This document shows positions 44,751 to 52,717 of a stretch of DNA of 64,000 nt, piece after piece. Numbering within the stretch: position 1 is the first letter of the stretch; each line of letters opens with the position of its first letter. A model generated the notes under the pieces. It saw only the letters and a list, made by a program, of their open reading frames with translations, had not been told where the DNA came from and ran no database searches. A program made the position numbers and the translations under genes. This stretch comes from Paractinoplanes tereljensis (GTDB lineage: Bacteria > Actinomycetota > Actinomycetes > Mycobacteriales > Micromonosporaceae): positions 62,001-126,000 of the forward strand of contig NZ_BOMY01000013.1 of NCBI RefSeq assembly GCF_016862435.1, written 5' to 3'.

Positions 44751-45389
44751 TCAATCTGTTCCGCGGGGCAGGTCGATCTGGATGATGTCGCCGCTGCGCG
44801 TGACGACCTTAAGCTCCTTGAGGCCCGGGATCGGCCAGTCTTCGAACTGCCTCCGGAGGGCGCCCATATCGCCGGACCAGTCTGCCAGGTTGACCACCGC
44901 GCGCTGAGTCTGTCGCAGGAGAACAACCTTCTCCTTGACCTGCGAATGAATGCCGCGGACGTTCTTGTCCGGCTTGGTGGGCGAGTAGCAGTCAAAGACT
45001 CGGCCCTCGATGAGATAGTCCGGCTTCGACCGCGGGTTGCCGCTGTCACCGCTGGTTTGACGCGCCGCGGCAATCTCCTCTGGGGTCGGATTTTGGTGCA
45101 CCTGATAGCCGTGTTCAGCCAGGATTACGGCGGCCGCGTTCTCCAACTCGATAGATCGCTGGACCTCGGCATCGTCGCCCCGCTTCGGACGCGTCAGACG
45201 GCCGGTCAGCCTGCCGCCGCTCTCCGCCGCTTGCCGCGTGACGAGGTGATCTGCTCGCTGCCCGGGTCGGCCTGCGCGGAGGAGTTCGCCCAGGTCCTCG
45301 TGGGCGGCCCGGACGCTTTCGGCCTCCGGGCGGGTGCGCCTCGGCCGCCTCGGCGGGCCTTCGTCGTGGGCGCGGCTCTTCGGGGACAT
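44751..45389 (-). CDS. CdiA C-terminal tRNA-nuclease-like toxin domain protein
   Basis: The 212-residue protein ends in a domain (about 75-210) like the CdiA C-terminal nuclease of contact-dependent inhibition toxins. Diagnostic pieces are ENAAAVILAEHGYQVHQNP, KPDYLIEGRVFDCYSPT and the DWPIPGLKELKVV close. The Asp/Glu/Asp pattern in PDYLIEGRVFD is the likely active-site strand. The first ~70 residues are basic and Pro/Arg-rich with no recognised export or delivery domain. Two bases upstream is a 37-residue gene; downstream is a SitI3-like gene. It is probably the toxin of a compact toxin/immunity unit. Confidence 0.7.
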   Translation of the reverse strand: MSPKSRAHDEGPPRRPRRTRPEAESVRAAHEDLGELLRAGRPGQRADHLVTRQAAESGGRLTGRLTRPKRGDDAEVQRSIELENAAAVILAEHGYQVHQNPTPEEIAAARQTSGDSGNPRSKPDYLIEGRVFDCYSPTKPDKNVRGIHSQVKEKVVLLRQTQRAVVNLADWSGDMGALRRQFEDWPIPGLKELKVVTRSGDIIQIDLPRGTD

Positions 45390-45391
45390 GG

Positions 45392-45505
45392 TCAGCCGTC
45401 GAGTAGCCGGGTCAGGTTTCGGAGGCTGGCGGCAGCCGAGCGCAGCGCGCCGAGCCGGCGGCTCTTCCAGTCGCGCAGATAGTCGTCCGGGTCAAGCACA
45501 TCCAC
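45392..45505 (-). CDS. Small 37-residue protein coupled to the CdiA-like toxin gene
   Basis: The peptide reads VDVLDPDDYLRDWKSRRLG then ALRSAAASLRNLTRLLDG, giving an acidic start and an amphipathic basic helix. Third codon positions are almost all G or C, as in real genes here. It starts at a GTG 11 bp past the EAL stop (TTG at 45532 is an alternative) and stops 2 bp before the toxin ATG. No known family. It could be a leader peptide, an adaptor or the remnant of a larger N-terminal delivery domain. Confidence 0.55.
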   Translation of the reverse strand: MDVLDPDDYLRDWKSRRLGALRSAAASLRNLTRLLDG

Positions 45506-45515
45506 TCGCGCGAAA

Positions 45516-47171
45516 CTACCAATCGTGAGCAATGCCCAGACGTTCCGTGAGGGCCGGCGCGGGCATCGGGTGGGCGAAGTGGTAACCCTGGCCCTGGTCG
45601 CAGCCCAGGTCTCGCAGCAGGCGTTCCTGGTCTTGGGTTTCGATGCCCTCGGCGGTGACCGTCATGCCGAGCGCGTGGCACAGGCCGATGGTGTGTCGCA
45701 GCACCTCCGTTACCGCCGGTGCGCCGGCGTCGGTGATGAACTCGGCGGCCAGCTTCGCGTTCGTGACCGGGAGCCAGGACAGGGTGGCCAGGCTCGAGTA
45801 GCCGGTGCCGAAATCGTCTAGCGCCAGGCGTACGCCCAGGTCGGTCAGTTGCGGCAGGGCCGCATAGCCGTCGGTTAGCGCGGCGCTCTCGGTGATCTCC
45901 AATTGGAGGTTGCCGGCCGGCAGGCCGGACCGATGCAGGATGTCGGCCACGTCGGCGGCGAGCGTCGGCTCGCCGAGCTGAAGCGGCGAGAGGTTGACGC
46001 TGATCAGCAGGTCGTGGCCGGCCCGCCGCCACCGCGCGCCCTGGCGACAGGCCTGTTCGAGCAGGTAGCGGCCGAGCGGGCGGATCATGCCGGTGTGTTC
46101 GGCGAGGGTGATGAAGTCGGCCGGCCGGAGCAGCGCCTCGGGTCGCTGCCAGCGGGCCAGCGCCTCGACGCCGATGATCACGCCGTCGGTGAGGCGGTAG
46201 AGGGGCTGGTAGTGGGCAAGGAATTCGGCGTTCGCCAAGGCGGATGGCATCGCGGCGGCGAGGCGGTGGCGCCGGCGCTCGGCCTCGGCCCGGCCGGTTT
46301 CGAAGACGGCGTGGTCGCGGCGGTCGTGGCGGGCCCAGCCGAGCGCGAGCCGGGCGTCGCGCAGCCAGTGGTCGGGGTCGGCGCCGGCCGCGCGGGCCTC
46401 GACGAGGCCGGCCGTCGCGTCGATGCGCAACGCGTGGCCGTCGAGCGGGAACGGCGCCTGCAGGGCGCGGCGGCACCGGTCGGCCAGCTTGATCACGTCG
46501 TCGGTGTCGGTGACGTCGACGACCAGGGCGAACTGGTCGACGTCGAGATGGGCCAGGAAGTGGTCGCCGGTCAGCCGGTGCGCGACGGCGGTCAGCAGCT
46601 TGGCGGCGTTGTCGTGGCCGAGGGTGTCGGCGAGTTCCGCGTACCGGTCGATGCTCAGCAGGCAGAAGCCGATCCGGCCGGTGGTGCAGCCGGCCAGGTG
46701 CCGGCGCAGGTGCTGGGCGTTGGGCAGGCCGGTGATCGGGTCGTGCAGTAGCGCGTCCTGCAGCCGCTGTTGCAGGTCGGTCTGCACCCGCCGCCAATGG
46801 ATCTTCTCGGAACGGTTCATCTGTTCGGCGGCGCCGACCGCCGCGTCGCGCTGGGCGGTGACGAACCCGGTCACCAGCGTCTCCAGCAGGGCGTGCACCC
46901 GGGCCGGGTCACCGTCCACGAAGGAGGGCAACCGCTCGGCGAGCAGCCGCACGGTCATCCCGATCACCGGCGGCGAGGACATCCGCAGGTCGACCAGCTC
47001 GGCGCCGATGCGCTGGCCGACGGCCGGATCGAACGGCTCGGCGCGCACCGCCGCCACCAGTTCCTCGAGCAGTTCCCGCAGGGCGGCATGAGCCCGTGCC
47101 CGCACCCCGGGAACGAAACCGGAGCGTGTCACCCCACGTAACCACTCCCGAGAGAGAGCGGTCATGTCCAT
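45516..47171 (-). CDS. EAL-domain c-di-GMP phosphodiesterase with degenerate GGDEF
   Basis: The 551-residue protein has an N-terminal helical region (about 1-130), a GGDEF-like domain (about 135-285) and an EAL domain (about 295-540). The GGDEF signature is replaced by LDVDQF, so cyclase activity is unlikely. The EAL core is intact, with GVEALARW, LQLEITESA, LALDDFGTGYSSL and VTAEGIET, so it should hydrolyse c-di-GMP. The ATG at 47171 follows GGGGAGG; one 2 codons later is also possible. No TM helix is seen, so it is cytoplasmic. It is upstream of the toxin locus and may be co-transcribed with it. Confidence 0.9.
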   Translation of the reverse strand: MDMTALSREWLRGVTRSGFVPGVRARAHAALRELLEELVAAVRAEPFDPAVGQRIGAELVDLRMSSPPVIGMTVRLLAERLPSFVDGDPARVHALLETLVTGFVTAQRDAAVGAAEQMNRSEKIHWRRVQTDLQQRLQDALLHDPITGLPNAQHLRRHLAGCTTGRIGFCLLSIDRYAELADTLGHDNAAKLLTAVAHRLTGDHFLAHLDVDQFALVVDVTDTDDVIKLADRCRRALQAPFPLDGHALRIDATAGLVEARAAGADPDHWLRDARLALGWARHDRRDHAVFETGRAEAERRRHRLAAAMPSALANAEFLAHYQPLYRLTDGVIIGVEALARWQRPEALLRPADFITLAEHTGMIRPLGRYLLEQACRQGARWRRAGHDLLISVNLSPLQLGEPTLAADVADILHRSGLPAGNLQLEITESAALTDGYAALPQLTDLGVRLALDDFGTGYSSLATLSWLPVTNAKLAAEFITDAGAPAVTEVLRHTIGLCHALGMTVTAEGIETQDQERLLRDLGCDQGQGYHFAHPMPAPALTERLGIAHDW

Positions 47172-47349
47172 GCCGCCTCCCCAGCGCCTCAACGGTGAAT
47201 GGCTGCCGCATTATGCCCATTCACGCATGCTGTGGGCCATTCGAACTGTTTGGGCGAACCATCAAGATCGTCACTCTTCGCCGCGGTTAGCGTTCACACC
47301 GCCCACCGAGGGTTACGACTCGCATTTTGTGTAAGAAACGGCAAACCGC

Positions 47350-48159
47350 TCACCGCTTGCGGGCGACCGCCACGAGCGCCGTCGGCTGCGGCGGATCGTC
47401 CGCCTCATCCGGATCGGGATGCCAGTCGGCCGCGCCCACCACGCCGGGCGGCACGATCTCGAAGTCCGACCCGATCAGCGCGGTCAATTCCTCGGCATCG
47501 CGGATCACCACCGGAGTGGGCGTGCGTTCATACAATTTCCGGGCGCGTTCCTGCCGTTCCCGGCCCTCCGCGGTGACCTCCGGGCCGAGGTGCGAGACCA
47601 CCAGATAGCTGCCCGAAACCATCGCGTCGCCGAGTCGCTTCATGATGCCGGCCGGGTCGGCCGAGTCCGGCACGAAATGCAGGACGGCGACGGTCAGCAC
47701 CGCGACCGGCTCGGCGAAATCGAGCAGCTGCAACACATCCGGGTGATAGAGAATCGCCTCCGGATCGCGCAGATCTCCCTCGATCACCCGGGCATAGGGG
47801 TTGCCGCTGAGCAGGCTGCGGCTCTGCTGGACGGCGATGGGATCAATATCGACATACATCACCCGGGCCGCCGGATTGGCCTCCTGCGCCACCTCGTGCA
47901 CATTTCCGAGCGTCGGAATGCCCGACCCGATGTCCAGGAACTGCCGCACCCCGGAATCGGCGAGCCACCGCACCGCCCGGCCGAGGAACGCCCGATTGGT
48001 CCGGGCGACCAGCCCGGCCTCCGGAAAAGCGGCCTCGGCCCGATGCCAGAATTCCCGGTCCACCGCGAAGTTGTGCACCCCGCCCAGCGCGTAGTCGTAG
48101 ACCCGCGACGCATCCGGGACGGTGATATCGACACCCTCCGGCACCCACCCGTAAGCCAT
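47350..48159 (-). CDS. DUF574 (Methyltransf_19) SAM-dependent methyltransferase
   Basis: The 269-residue protein belongs to the large actinomycete DUF574 methyltransferase family. Seen motifs are YDYALGGVHNFAVDREF, FLDIGSGIPTLGNVHEVAQ (SAM-binding), VMYVDIDPIAVQQSR and VAVLHFVPDS. I chose the ATG at 48159 because it gives the usual GWVPEGVDITVPDASRVYDY start. The longer frame from 48249 includes a rare TTA codon and atypical use. The substrate is unknown. A second family member lies at 58.0 kb. Confidence 0.85.
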   Translation of the reverse strand: MAYGWVPEGVDITVPDASRVYDYALGGVHNFAVDREFWHRAEAAFPEAGLVARTNRAFLGRAVRWLADSGVRQFLDIGSGIPTLGNVHEVAQEANPAARVMYVDIDPIAVQQSRSLLSGNPYARVIEGDLRDPEAILYHPDVLQLLDFAEPVAVLTVAVLHFVPDSADPAGIMKRLGDAMVSGSYLVVSHLGPEVTAEGRERQERARKLYERTPTPVVIRDAEELTALIGSDFEIVPPGVVGAADWHPDPDEADDPPQPTALVAVARKR

Positions 48160-48292
48160 GGACCCATTCAAGTCGGCAAATTGCCGCAGGACCAGATCAA
48201 AGCCGAAGATCATGTCGTAGCCGGGTGCCGATAACTGACCGTCGCTCACGCCGAGGCCGGGCCGGGGCCCAGCTAAGGCTGGCCCTGGCCCT

Positions 48293-48934
48293 TCATTCTG
48301 CGTGCGTGGCCGACCGGCCCAGTGGGTCGGGGACCAGGCCCAGCACCATCAGGTCGGCGGTCAGGTCGATCAGGCGGTCCTCGGTGATGCCCGGGGCCGG
48401 CTGCAGCGCGATGCGGAGGCAGGCGTTGAGCGCCACGCCCATCGCCAGGTGGATGCGGGCCTCCGCCTCGGCCGGGTCGAGTGACGGGGCGTGCACCGCG
48501 ACGAAGATGCGAGTCACCTGGGCCAGCTGGCGTTCCACCTCGGGCAGGATGTTGCCGTGCGCGCCGAGCGGCGCCTCGTCGATCATCGCGGCGGTGATCG
48601 CCCGGTGCCGCTGCAGCGACCCGACCAGCACGGCCAGCACGTGCCGGACGCCGTCGCGGGCCGGCATCGCCACCGCGTCGGTCAGCGCCCCGGTCAGTTC
48701 GCCGAGCACGTCGGCCGAGCTGCGGGCGCGCAGCTCCTCGATCAGCTCGTTCTTGTCGGCGAAGTAGCGGTAGAGCGAGCCGACGCTGACCCCGGCCTGC
48801 TCGGCGACCCGGTTGGTGCTCAGCCCGGCGTAACCGCGCTCCTCCAAAACCTGAGCAGTGGCGGCGAGGATGCGGTCGATCATGTCGCGCGAACGCCGCT
48901 GCTGCGGTGTCTTCCTGCTGCTCTGTGCCGTCAT
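48293..48934 (-). CDS. TetR-family transcriptional regulator
   Basis: A 213-residue TetR/AcrR regulator with the N-terminal helix-turn-helix (LSTNRVAEQAGVSVGSLYRYF) and a helical ligand domain. The ATG at 48934 starts the standard N-terminus MTAQSSRKTPQQRRS. It is divergent from the MpaB-family oxygenase gene, and a 23-bp inverted repeat lies in the 57-bp gap. The arrangement predicts self-repression and repression of the oxygenase until a ligand, possibly a substrate of that enzyme, appears. Confidence 0.92.
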   Translation of the reverse strand: MTAQSSRKTPQQRRSRDMIDRILAATAQVLEERGYAGLSTNRVAEQAGVSVGSLYRYFADKNELIEELRARSSADVLGELTGALTDAVAMPARDGVRHVLAVLVGSLQRHRAITAAMIDEAPLGAHGNILPEVERQLAQVTRIFVAVHAPSLDPAEAEARIHLAMGVALNACLRIALQPAPGITEDRLIDLTADLMVLGLVPDPLGRSATHAE

Positions 48935-48952
48935 GGGTCGAGGCCAAAACAC

Positions 48953-48975
48953 GAGTAGAAGCCGAGCATCTACTC
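48953..48975. promoter_or_regulatory. Inverted-repeat operator between TetR and MpaB-family genes
   Basis: GAGTAGA and TCTACTC form perfect 7-bp arms around a 9-bp spacer. The site lies 18 bp upstream of both divergent start codons, the usual place for a TetR operator. Confidence 0.65.
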
Positions 48976-48991
48976 ACTTTATCGTCGAGGT

Positions 48992-50128
48992 ATGACCACG
49001 CCCACCCGTTTCGCCGCCGACAAACGGTGGAGTGAGAAGGCCGCCCGCCCGCTGCGGATCTTCGCGGGTCCGGGCGCCCGGCCGACCGAGGACGAACTGG
49101 CTGCCCTGCGTGCCGGGCTGACCCGCCGCGACGAGCCGGCCGCCGCGCTGGTCACCGCCGTACGGGAAACGCCCGGCCTGGCCATCCGGGACCTGCACCG
49201 GGCGCTCGCGGCCGGGCCCACCGCCGAGGCCGCGGAGCCGATCCGCACCTTCTTCGACGTCGTCACCAAGCGACCCGACTGGGTCGACGACCGGCTACTG
49301 GCCCGCGGGGCCGAGGCCTGCCGTGCCTTCGGGATGGACGCCGGCCTGGTCCTGGCCTACGGCTCGCTGCTCGGCGGTTACCGCACGGCGGCCGCCCTCG
49401 AACCGCTGGTCCGCACCGGCCGGCTGACCGGCGGCGAGACCCTGCGCCGGATCAAGGAGACGTCGATCTGGTGGCGGGCGGTGACCGCGCCCGGCGGGCT
49501 GGCCCCCGATAGCGAGGGCTTCCGCCTGTCGATCCACGTGCGGGTGATGCACGCCCTGGTCAACGCGCAGCTGGAGGCCGACCCGGAGTGGGACTGGTCC
49601 GGCCGGGGCGTGCCGATCAACCAGTACGACCAGGCCAGCACCCTGGGCGTGTTCAGCACCAGCTTCCTGATGCACCTGCGCCTGCTCGGCGTACGCGTCT
49701 CCGGCCCGGACGCGGCCGCGGTGATGCACCTGTGGTCGTACGTCGGCTGGTTGATGGGCGTCGACGACGCCTGGCTCCCGCACACCGAGCGGGCCGGCCG
49801 CCGCCTGCTGTACCACTTCCTGGCCAACGACCCACCGCCCGACGCCAACTCGACCGCCCTGGCCAAGGCCCTGATCGAGATGACCGACGACCGGTTCGAG
49901 CGGGAGCGGGCCCTCTCGGTCAGCACCTGGCTGCTGGGCCGGCGGGCCATGCACGACCTGGGTCTCCCCTACCGCCTCCCGTGGTACGGCCTGACCCGGG
50001 TCGGCGCCAACCTGGTGGTCAGCCAGGGCCTGGGCCGGCTGCCCGGCGGCCGGAAGCGCCTGCTCGCCCGGGGCGAGCGGCAGGCGAAGGCCCAGTTCGC
50101 GCGCTGGGGCGAGATCCTGCCGGCCTGA
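48992..50128 (+). CDS. Oxygenase MpaB/DUF2236 family protein
   Basis: A 378-residue protein of the DUF2236 family, related to MpaB-type oxygenases and latex clearing proteins that cleave C=C bonds using heme. Visible features are DAGLVLAYGSLLGGYRTAAAL, FSIHVRVMHALVNAQLE-like histidine segment (read as LSIHVRVMHALVNAQL), NQYDQASTLGVFSTSFL and LWSYVGWLMGVDDAWLP. Conserved histidine/arginine in RVMHALV fits heme or substrate binding. It is controlled by the divergent TetR. The substrate is unknown. Confidence 0.82.
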   Translation: MTTPTRFAADKRWSEKAARPLRIFAGPGARPTEDELAALRAGLTRRDEPAAALVTAVRETPGLAIRDLHRALAAGPTAEAAEPIRTFFDVVTKRPDWVDDRLLARGAEACRAFGMDAGLVLAYGSLLGGYRTAAALEPLVRTGRLTGGETLRRIKETSIWWRAVTAPGGLAPDSEGFRLSIHVRVMHALVNAQLEADPEWDWSGRGVPINQYDQASTLGVFSTSFLMHLRLLGVRVSGPDAAAVMHLWSYVGWLMGVDDAWLPHTERAGRRLLYHFLANDPPPDANSTALAKALIEMTDDRFERERALSVSTWLLGRRAMHDLGLPYRLPWYGLTRVGANLVVSQGLGRLPGGRKRLLARGERQAKAQFARWGEILPA

Positions 50129-50139
50129 CTTGGTTTCAC

Positions 50140-50166
50140 TAAAGGTGCGAGACGGTTAGCCGATAG
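50140..50166 (+). promoter_or_regulatory. WhiG/FliA-type sigma promoter upstream of the PAS-GGDEF gene
   Basis: TAAA (50140-50143), 15 bp, then GCCGATAG (50159-50166) matches the sigma-WhiG/FliA consensus TAAA-N15-GCCGATAA at 11 of 12 positions. It lies 44 bp upstream of the GGDEF start codon. Transcription would begin near 50172 and leave room for GAGGAGG. Confidence 0.7.
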
Positions 50167-50210
50167 GCCGCACTGAGTCGATCAGACTGAGTTCGGTGAG
50201 GAGGACGGCC

Positions 50211-51782
50211 ATGGCCACCGTTGCACTGTCGGTGCTGTTCGCCGTCGCGATCCTGATCGCCACGTTCCTTACCGGTCTCGCCTGGCGGCGACGGCACGAG
50301 GGTGCCGGGTTCGCCGCCATCGCGGCGATCGCGGCCGGCGCGACCTGGTGGTCACTGGCCACCGTCGTGCCGTTGTACAGCCGAGATCCGACCACCGTGA
50401 TGATCGCCATCTCGCTGCTGTATCCCGGCGTCTACCTGGTGGTGGGCGGCTGGTGGGCGACCTCCCGGGCGCTGACCAACCGGTTCTGGCGGCTGGACCG
50501 GCGCAGTCTGCTGCTGCTGAGCATCGAACCGGTGCTGGCCACCATCGCGATCGCCACCAACCCCTGGCATCACCTGTTCATCGAACAGATCCAGCCGACC
50601 GCGATCAACGGCGCCTACGCCGCGACGTTCGGCCCGCTGTTCTGGGCCCACACGGTCTACTGCTACATCCTGGTCGTGGTCTCGGCCGTGACGGTGTTCC
50701 GGATGTACATCCGGCAGACCGGCCGCTACCGCGGCTACCTGCTCGCGATCATCGCGCTCTTCCCGGCGTCGGTGATCAACCTGACCGGCATCCTGGCCGG
50801 TGGGCGCCTGATCGACCTCACCGCCTGCGGCTTCGCGTTGAGCGCCCCGACCATGTACTGGGTGGCCCGGCACTCCACGCCGGCACTCGCCCCGGTGGTG
50901 CACCGCGAGGTCTTCCAGAACATGACCGACCCGGTGGTGGTCGTCGACCCGGCCCACCGGCTGGTCGAGGCCAACCCGGCCGCCGCCGGCCTCCTGGCCC
51001 GGGTCGGGATCGAGACCGACGACGTGGCCCGCAACATCGAGCTGCTGCTGGCCCAGCTGCCGGAGAACGCCGAGGGCGACTACGTCCTGCGCAACGTGCG
51101 CGGCATCGGCATCGACCTCAGCGTCCGGGTGAGCCCGCTGATCAGCCGCAACGGTGAGCCGGCCGGTTCCATCCTGGTCGCGCACGACATCACCGAGCAG
51201 ATCCGGCAGACCGAGCAGCTGCGCAACCAGCTCGCGACCATCGAGGCGCTGCGGGCCAGCCTGGCCGAGCAGGCCGCCAGCGACTACCTGACCGGCCTCT
51301 ACAACCGCCGGCACCTGATGACCGAGCTCAGCGCGGCCCTCGAGCGCGAGGCCGAGTTCGCCTTCGTGCTGCTGGACATCGACTTCTTCAAGAAGATCAA
51401 CGATGGGTACGGCCACAACACCGGCGACGACGTCCTGGTCCACATCGCGAGCCGGTTGAGCAGTTCGCTGCGCCCCGGCGACGTGGCCGCCCGGTACGGC
51501 GGCGAGGAGTTCGCGCTGCTGCTGCACGGCATGTCCGCCGCCGAGGCGGTCGCCTGGGTGGACCGCCTGCGGCAAACGGTCGCGGCGCAGCCGTTGCCGG
51601 TCAACGGGGTCGAGGTCGCGGTGACCTTCAGCGCCGGGGTGGCCGTCGGCAACGGTTACCGCTGCCCGGTGAGCCTGATCGACGACGCCGACCAGGCCCT
51701 CTACGCGGCCAAGGCGAACGGACGGAACCGGGTGGAACAGGCCACCCGGCACCTCACTCCTACGGCGCCGCCTTCGCGGTAA
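50211..51782 (+). CDS. Membrane PAS-GGDEF diguanylate cyclase
   Basis: The 523-residue protein has about seven N-terminal TM helices of the histidine-kinase 7TM type (about 5-225). A PAS-like domain (about 230-340, VFQNMTDPVVVVDPAHRL) follows, then a coiled linker and a GGDEF domain (about 355-510). The active site GGEEF is intact, with DIDFFKKINDGYGHNTGDDVL upstream (read as DIDFFKKINDGYG). It should make c-di-GMP in response to a membrane or PAS signal. The ATG at 50211 follows GAGGAGG, and a WhiG/FliA-like promoter lies upstream, pointing to expression in sporulation or motility. Confidence 0.92.
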   Translation: MATVALSVLFAVAILIATFLTGLAWRRRHEGAGFAAIAAIAAGATWWSLATVVPLYSRDPTTVMIAISLLYPGVYLVVGGWWATSRALTNRFWRLDRRSLLLLSIEPVLATIAIATNPWHHLFIEQIQPTAINGAYAATFGPLFWAHTVYCYILVVVSAVTVFRMYIRQTGRYRGYLLAIIALFPASVINLTGILAGGRLIDLTACGFALSAPTMYWVARHSTPALAPVVHREVFQNMTDPVVVVDPAHRLVEANPAAAGLLARVGIETDDVARNIELLLAQLPENAEGDYVLRNVRGIGIDLSVRVSPLISRNGEPAGSILVAHDITEQIRQTEQLRNQLATIEALRASLAEQAASDYLTGLYNRRHLMTELSAALEREAEFAFVLLDIDFFKKINDGYGHNTGDDVLVHIASRLSSSLRPGDVAARYGGEEFALLLHGMSAAEAVAWVDRLRQTVAAQPLPVNGVEVAVTFSAGVAVGNGYRCPVSLIDDADQALYAAKANGRNRVEQATRHLTPTAPPSR

Positions 51783-52047
51783 GCCGTTCGGCCGCGGCGA
51801 TGACCGCCTCCGGCGTAGGCCCGGTTCCCGGTGCGTGCAGGCTGCCTTCCAGGTCGTACGCGACCTCGGCGTGCTCGACCACGTCGATGCCGGCGGCCTC
51901 CTTCTCCGCCGAGAGGCGGAAGCCGATCGTCTTCTGAATGACGAACGCGATCACCAGGGTGACCACGAACGAGAAGCCGAGCACCGAGAAGGCCGCCACC
52001 GCCTGCTTCCCGAGCAGGCCGAAACCACCGCCGTAGAACAGTGTTGC
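51760..52047 (-). pseudogene. 3' remnant of an ammonium transporter gene (amt)
   Basis: Translation of 52041-51760 reads LFYGGGFGLLGKQAVAAFSVL, then a TM helix and QKTIGFRLSAEKEAAGID, ending in VVEHAEVAYDLEG. This is the last ~95 residues of an Amt channel (final TM helix plus cytoplasmic tail). The first ~350 residues are missing; 10 bp upstream is the stop of the XRE/cupin gene. It probably lost its 5' part by deletion. It lies at the end of the glnT-glx cluster, where an amt is expected, and its stop overlaps the end of the convergent GGDEF gene. Confidence 0.8.
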
Positions 52048-52056
52048 CCGTAGATG

Positions 52057-52713
52057 TCAGCGGTGCGGCGCGACCGTATCCGGGAAGGCGATCACCGACA
52101 GGAAGCGGATCGGCAGCTCGACCAGGTCGGCCGGCCCGTGCGCGCCCTCGCCGTCCATCTGCAGCGAATCGCCCGGGGTGAGCCGGTGGATCGCCCGGCC
52201 GTGGGCGTAATCCATCACGCCCTCCAGCATGTAGATGAACTCGGTGCCGGGATGCTGGAACAGTGGGTAGGTGCGGCTCTTCACGGTCAGCGTGACGTGC
52301 AGGCACTCCAGCCGGCGGTGTTCCCCGCGCAGCGAGCCGAGCAGGTGGTACTCGTGGCCGGCCTGGGAACCGTCGCGGACGATGGCGGTGCCGCCGCCGG
52401 CCGGGACGAACGCCGACGGCCGTTCCCGGTCGGCGCCCCGGAACAGGCTGGTGACCGGCACGTCGAGGCCCTCGGCCAGCGCGCCCAGGGTGCCCAGGCT
52501 GCACGAGGTCTGGGCGTTCTCGATCTTCGAGAGCATGGCCTTGGAGATGCCGACCCGGATGGCCAGCTCGGCCACCGTCAGGCCGTACTGATTACGCAGC
52601 TCGCGGACGTTGCGGCCGATCGCCACCTCCAGCTCGAGGCCGCCGAGCGGCTCGTCGGCACCCCGCTCGCGAGCGGTGCCGGTGTCGTTGCGCAGGAGAG
52701 GGCCGTCAGTCAC
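52057..52713 (-). CDS. XRE-family regulator with C-terminal cupin
   Basis: The 218-residue protein has an HTH_3 domain (about 35-90, with LTVAELAIRVGISKAMLSKIENAQ, split as LTVAELAIRVGISKAM and LSKIENAQ) and a C-terminal cupin_2 domain (about 130-205, with HPGTEFIYMLEGVMDY and LTPGDSLQMDGEGAHGP). Such regulators control amine or amino acid catabolism and bind a small ligand in the cupin. It is next to solA and in line with glnT-glxBCD, so it is the likely regulator of that cluster. A palindrome upstream of glnT is a candidate target. Confidence 0.9.
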   Translation of the reverse strand: MTDGPLLRNDTGTARERGADEPLGGLELEVAIGRNVRELRNQYGLTVAELAIRVGISKAMLSKIENAQTSCSLGTLGALAEGLDVPVTSLFRGADRERPSAFVPAGGGTAIVRDGSQAGHEYHLLGSLRGEHRRLECLHVTLTVKSRTYPLFQHPGTEFIYMLEGVMDYAHGRAIHRLTPGDSLQMDGEGAHGPADLVELPIRFLSVIAFPDTVAPHR

Positions 52714-52717
52714 TCCG

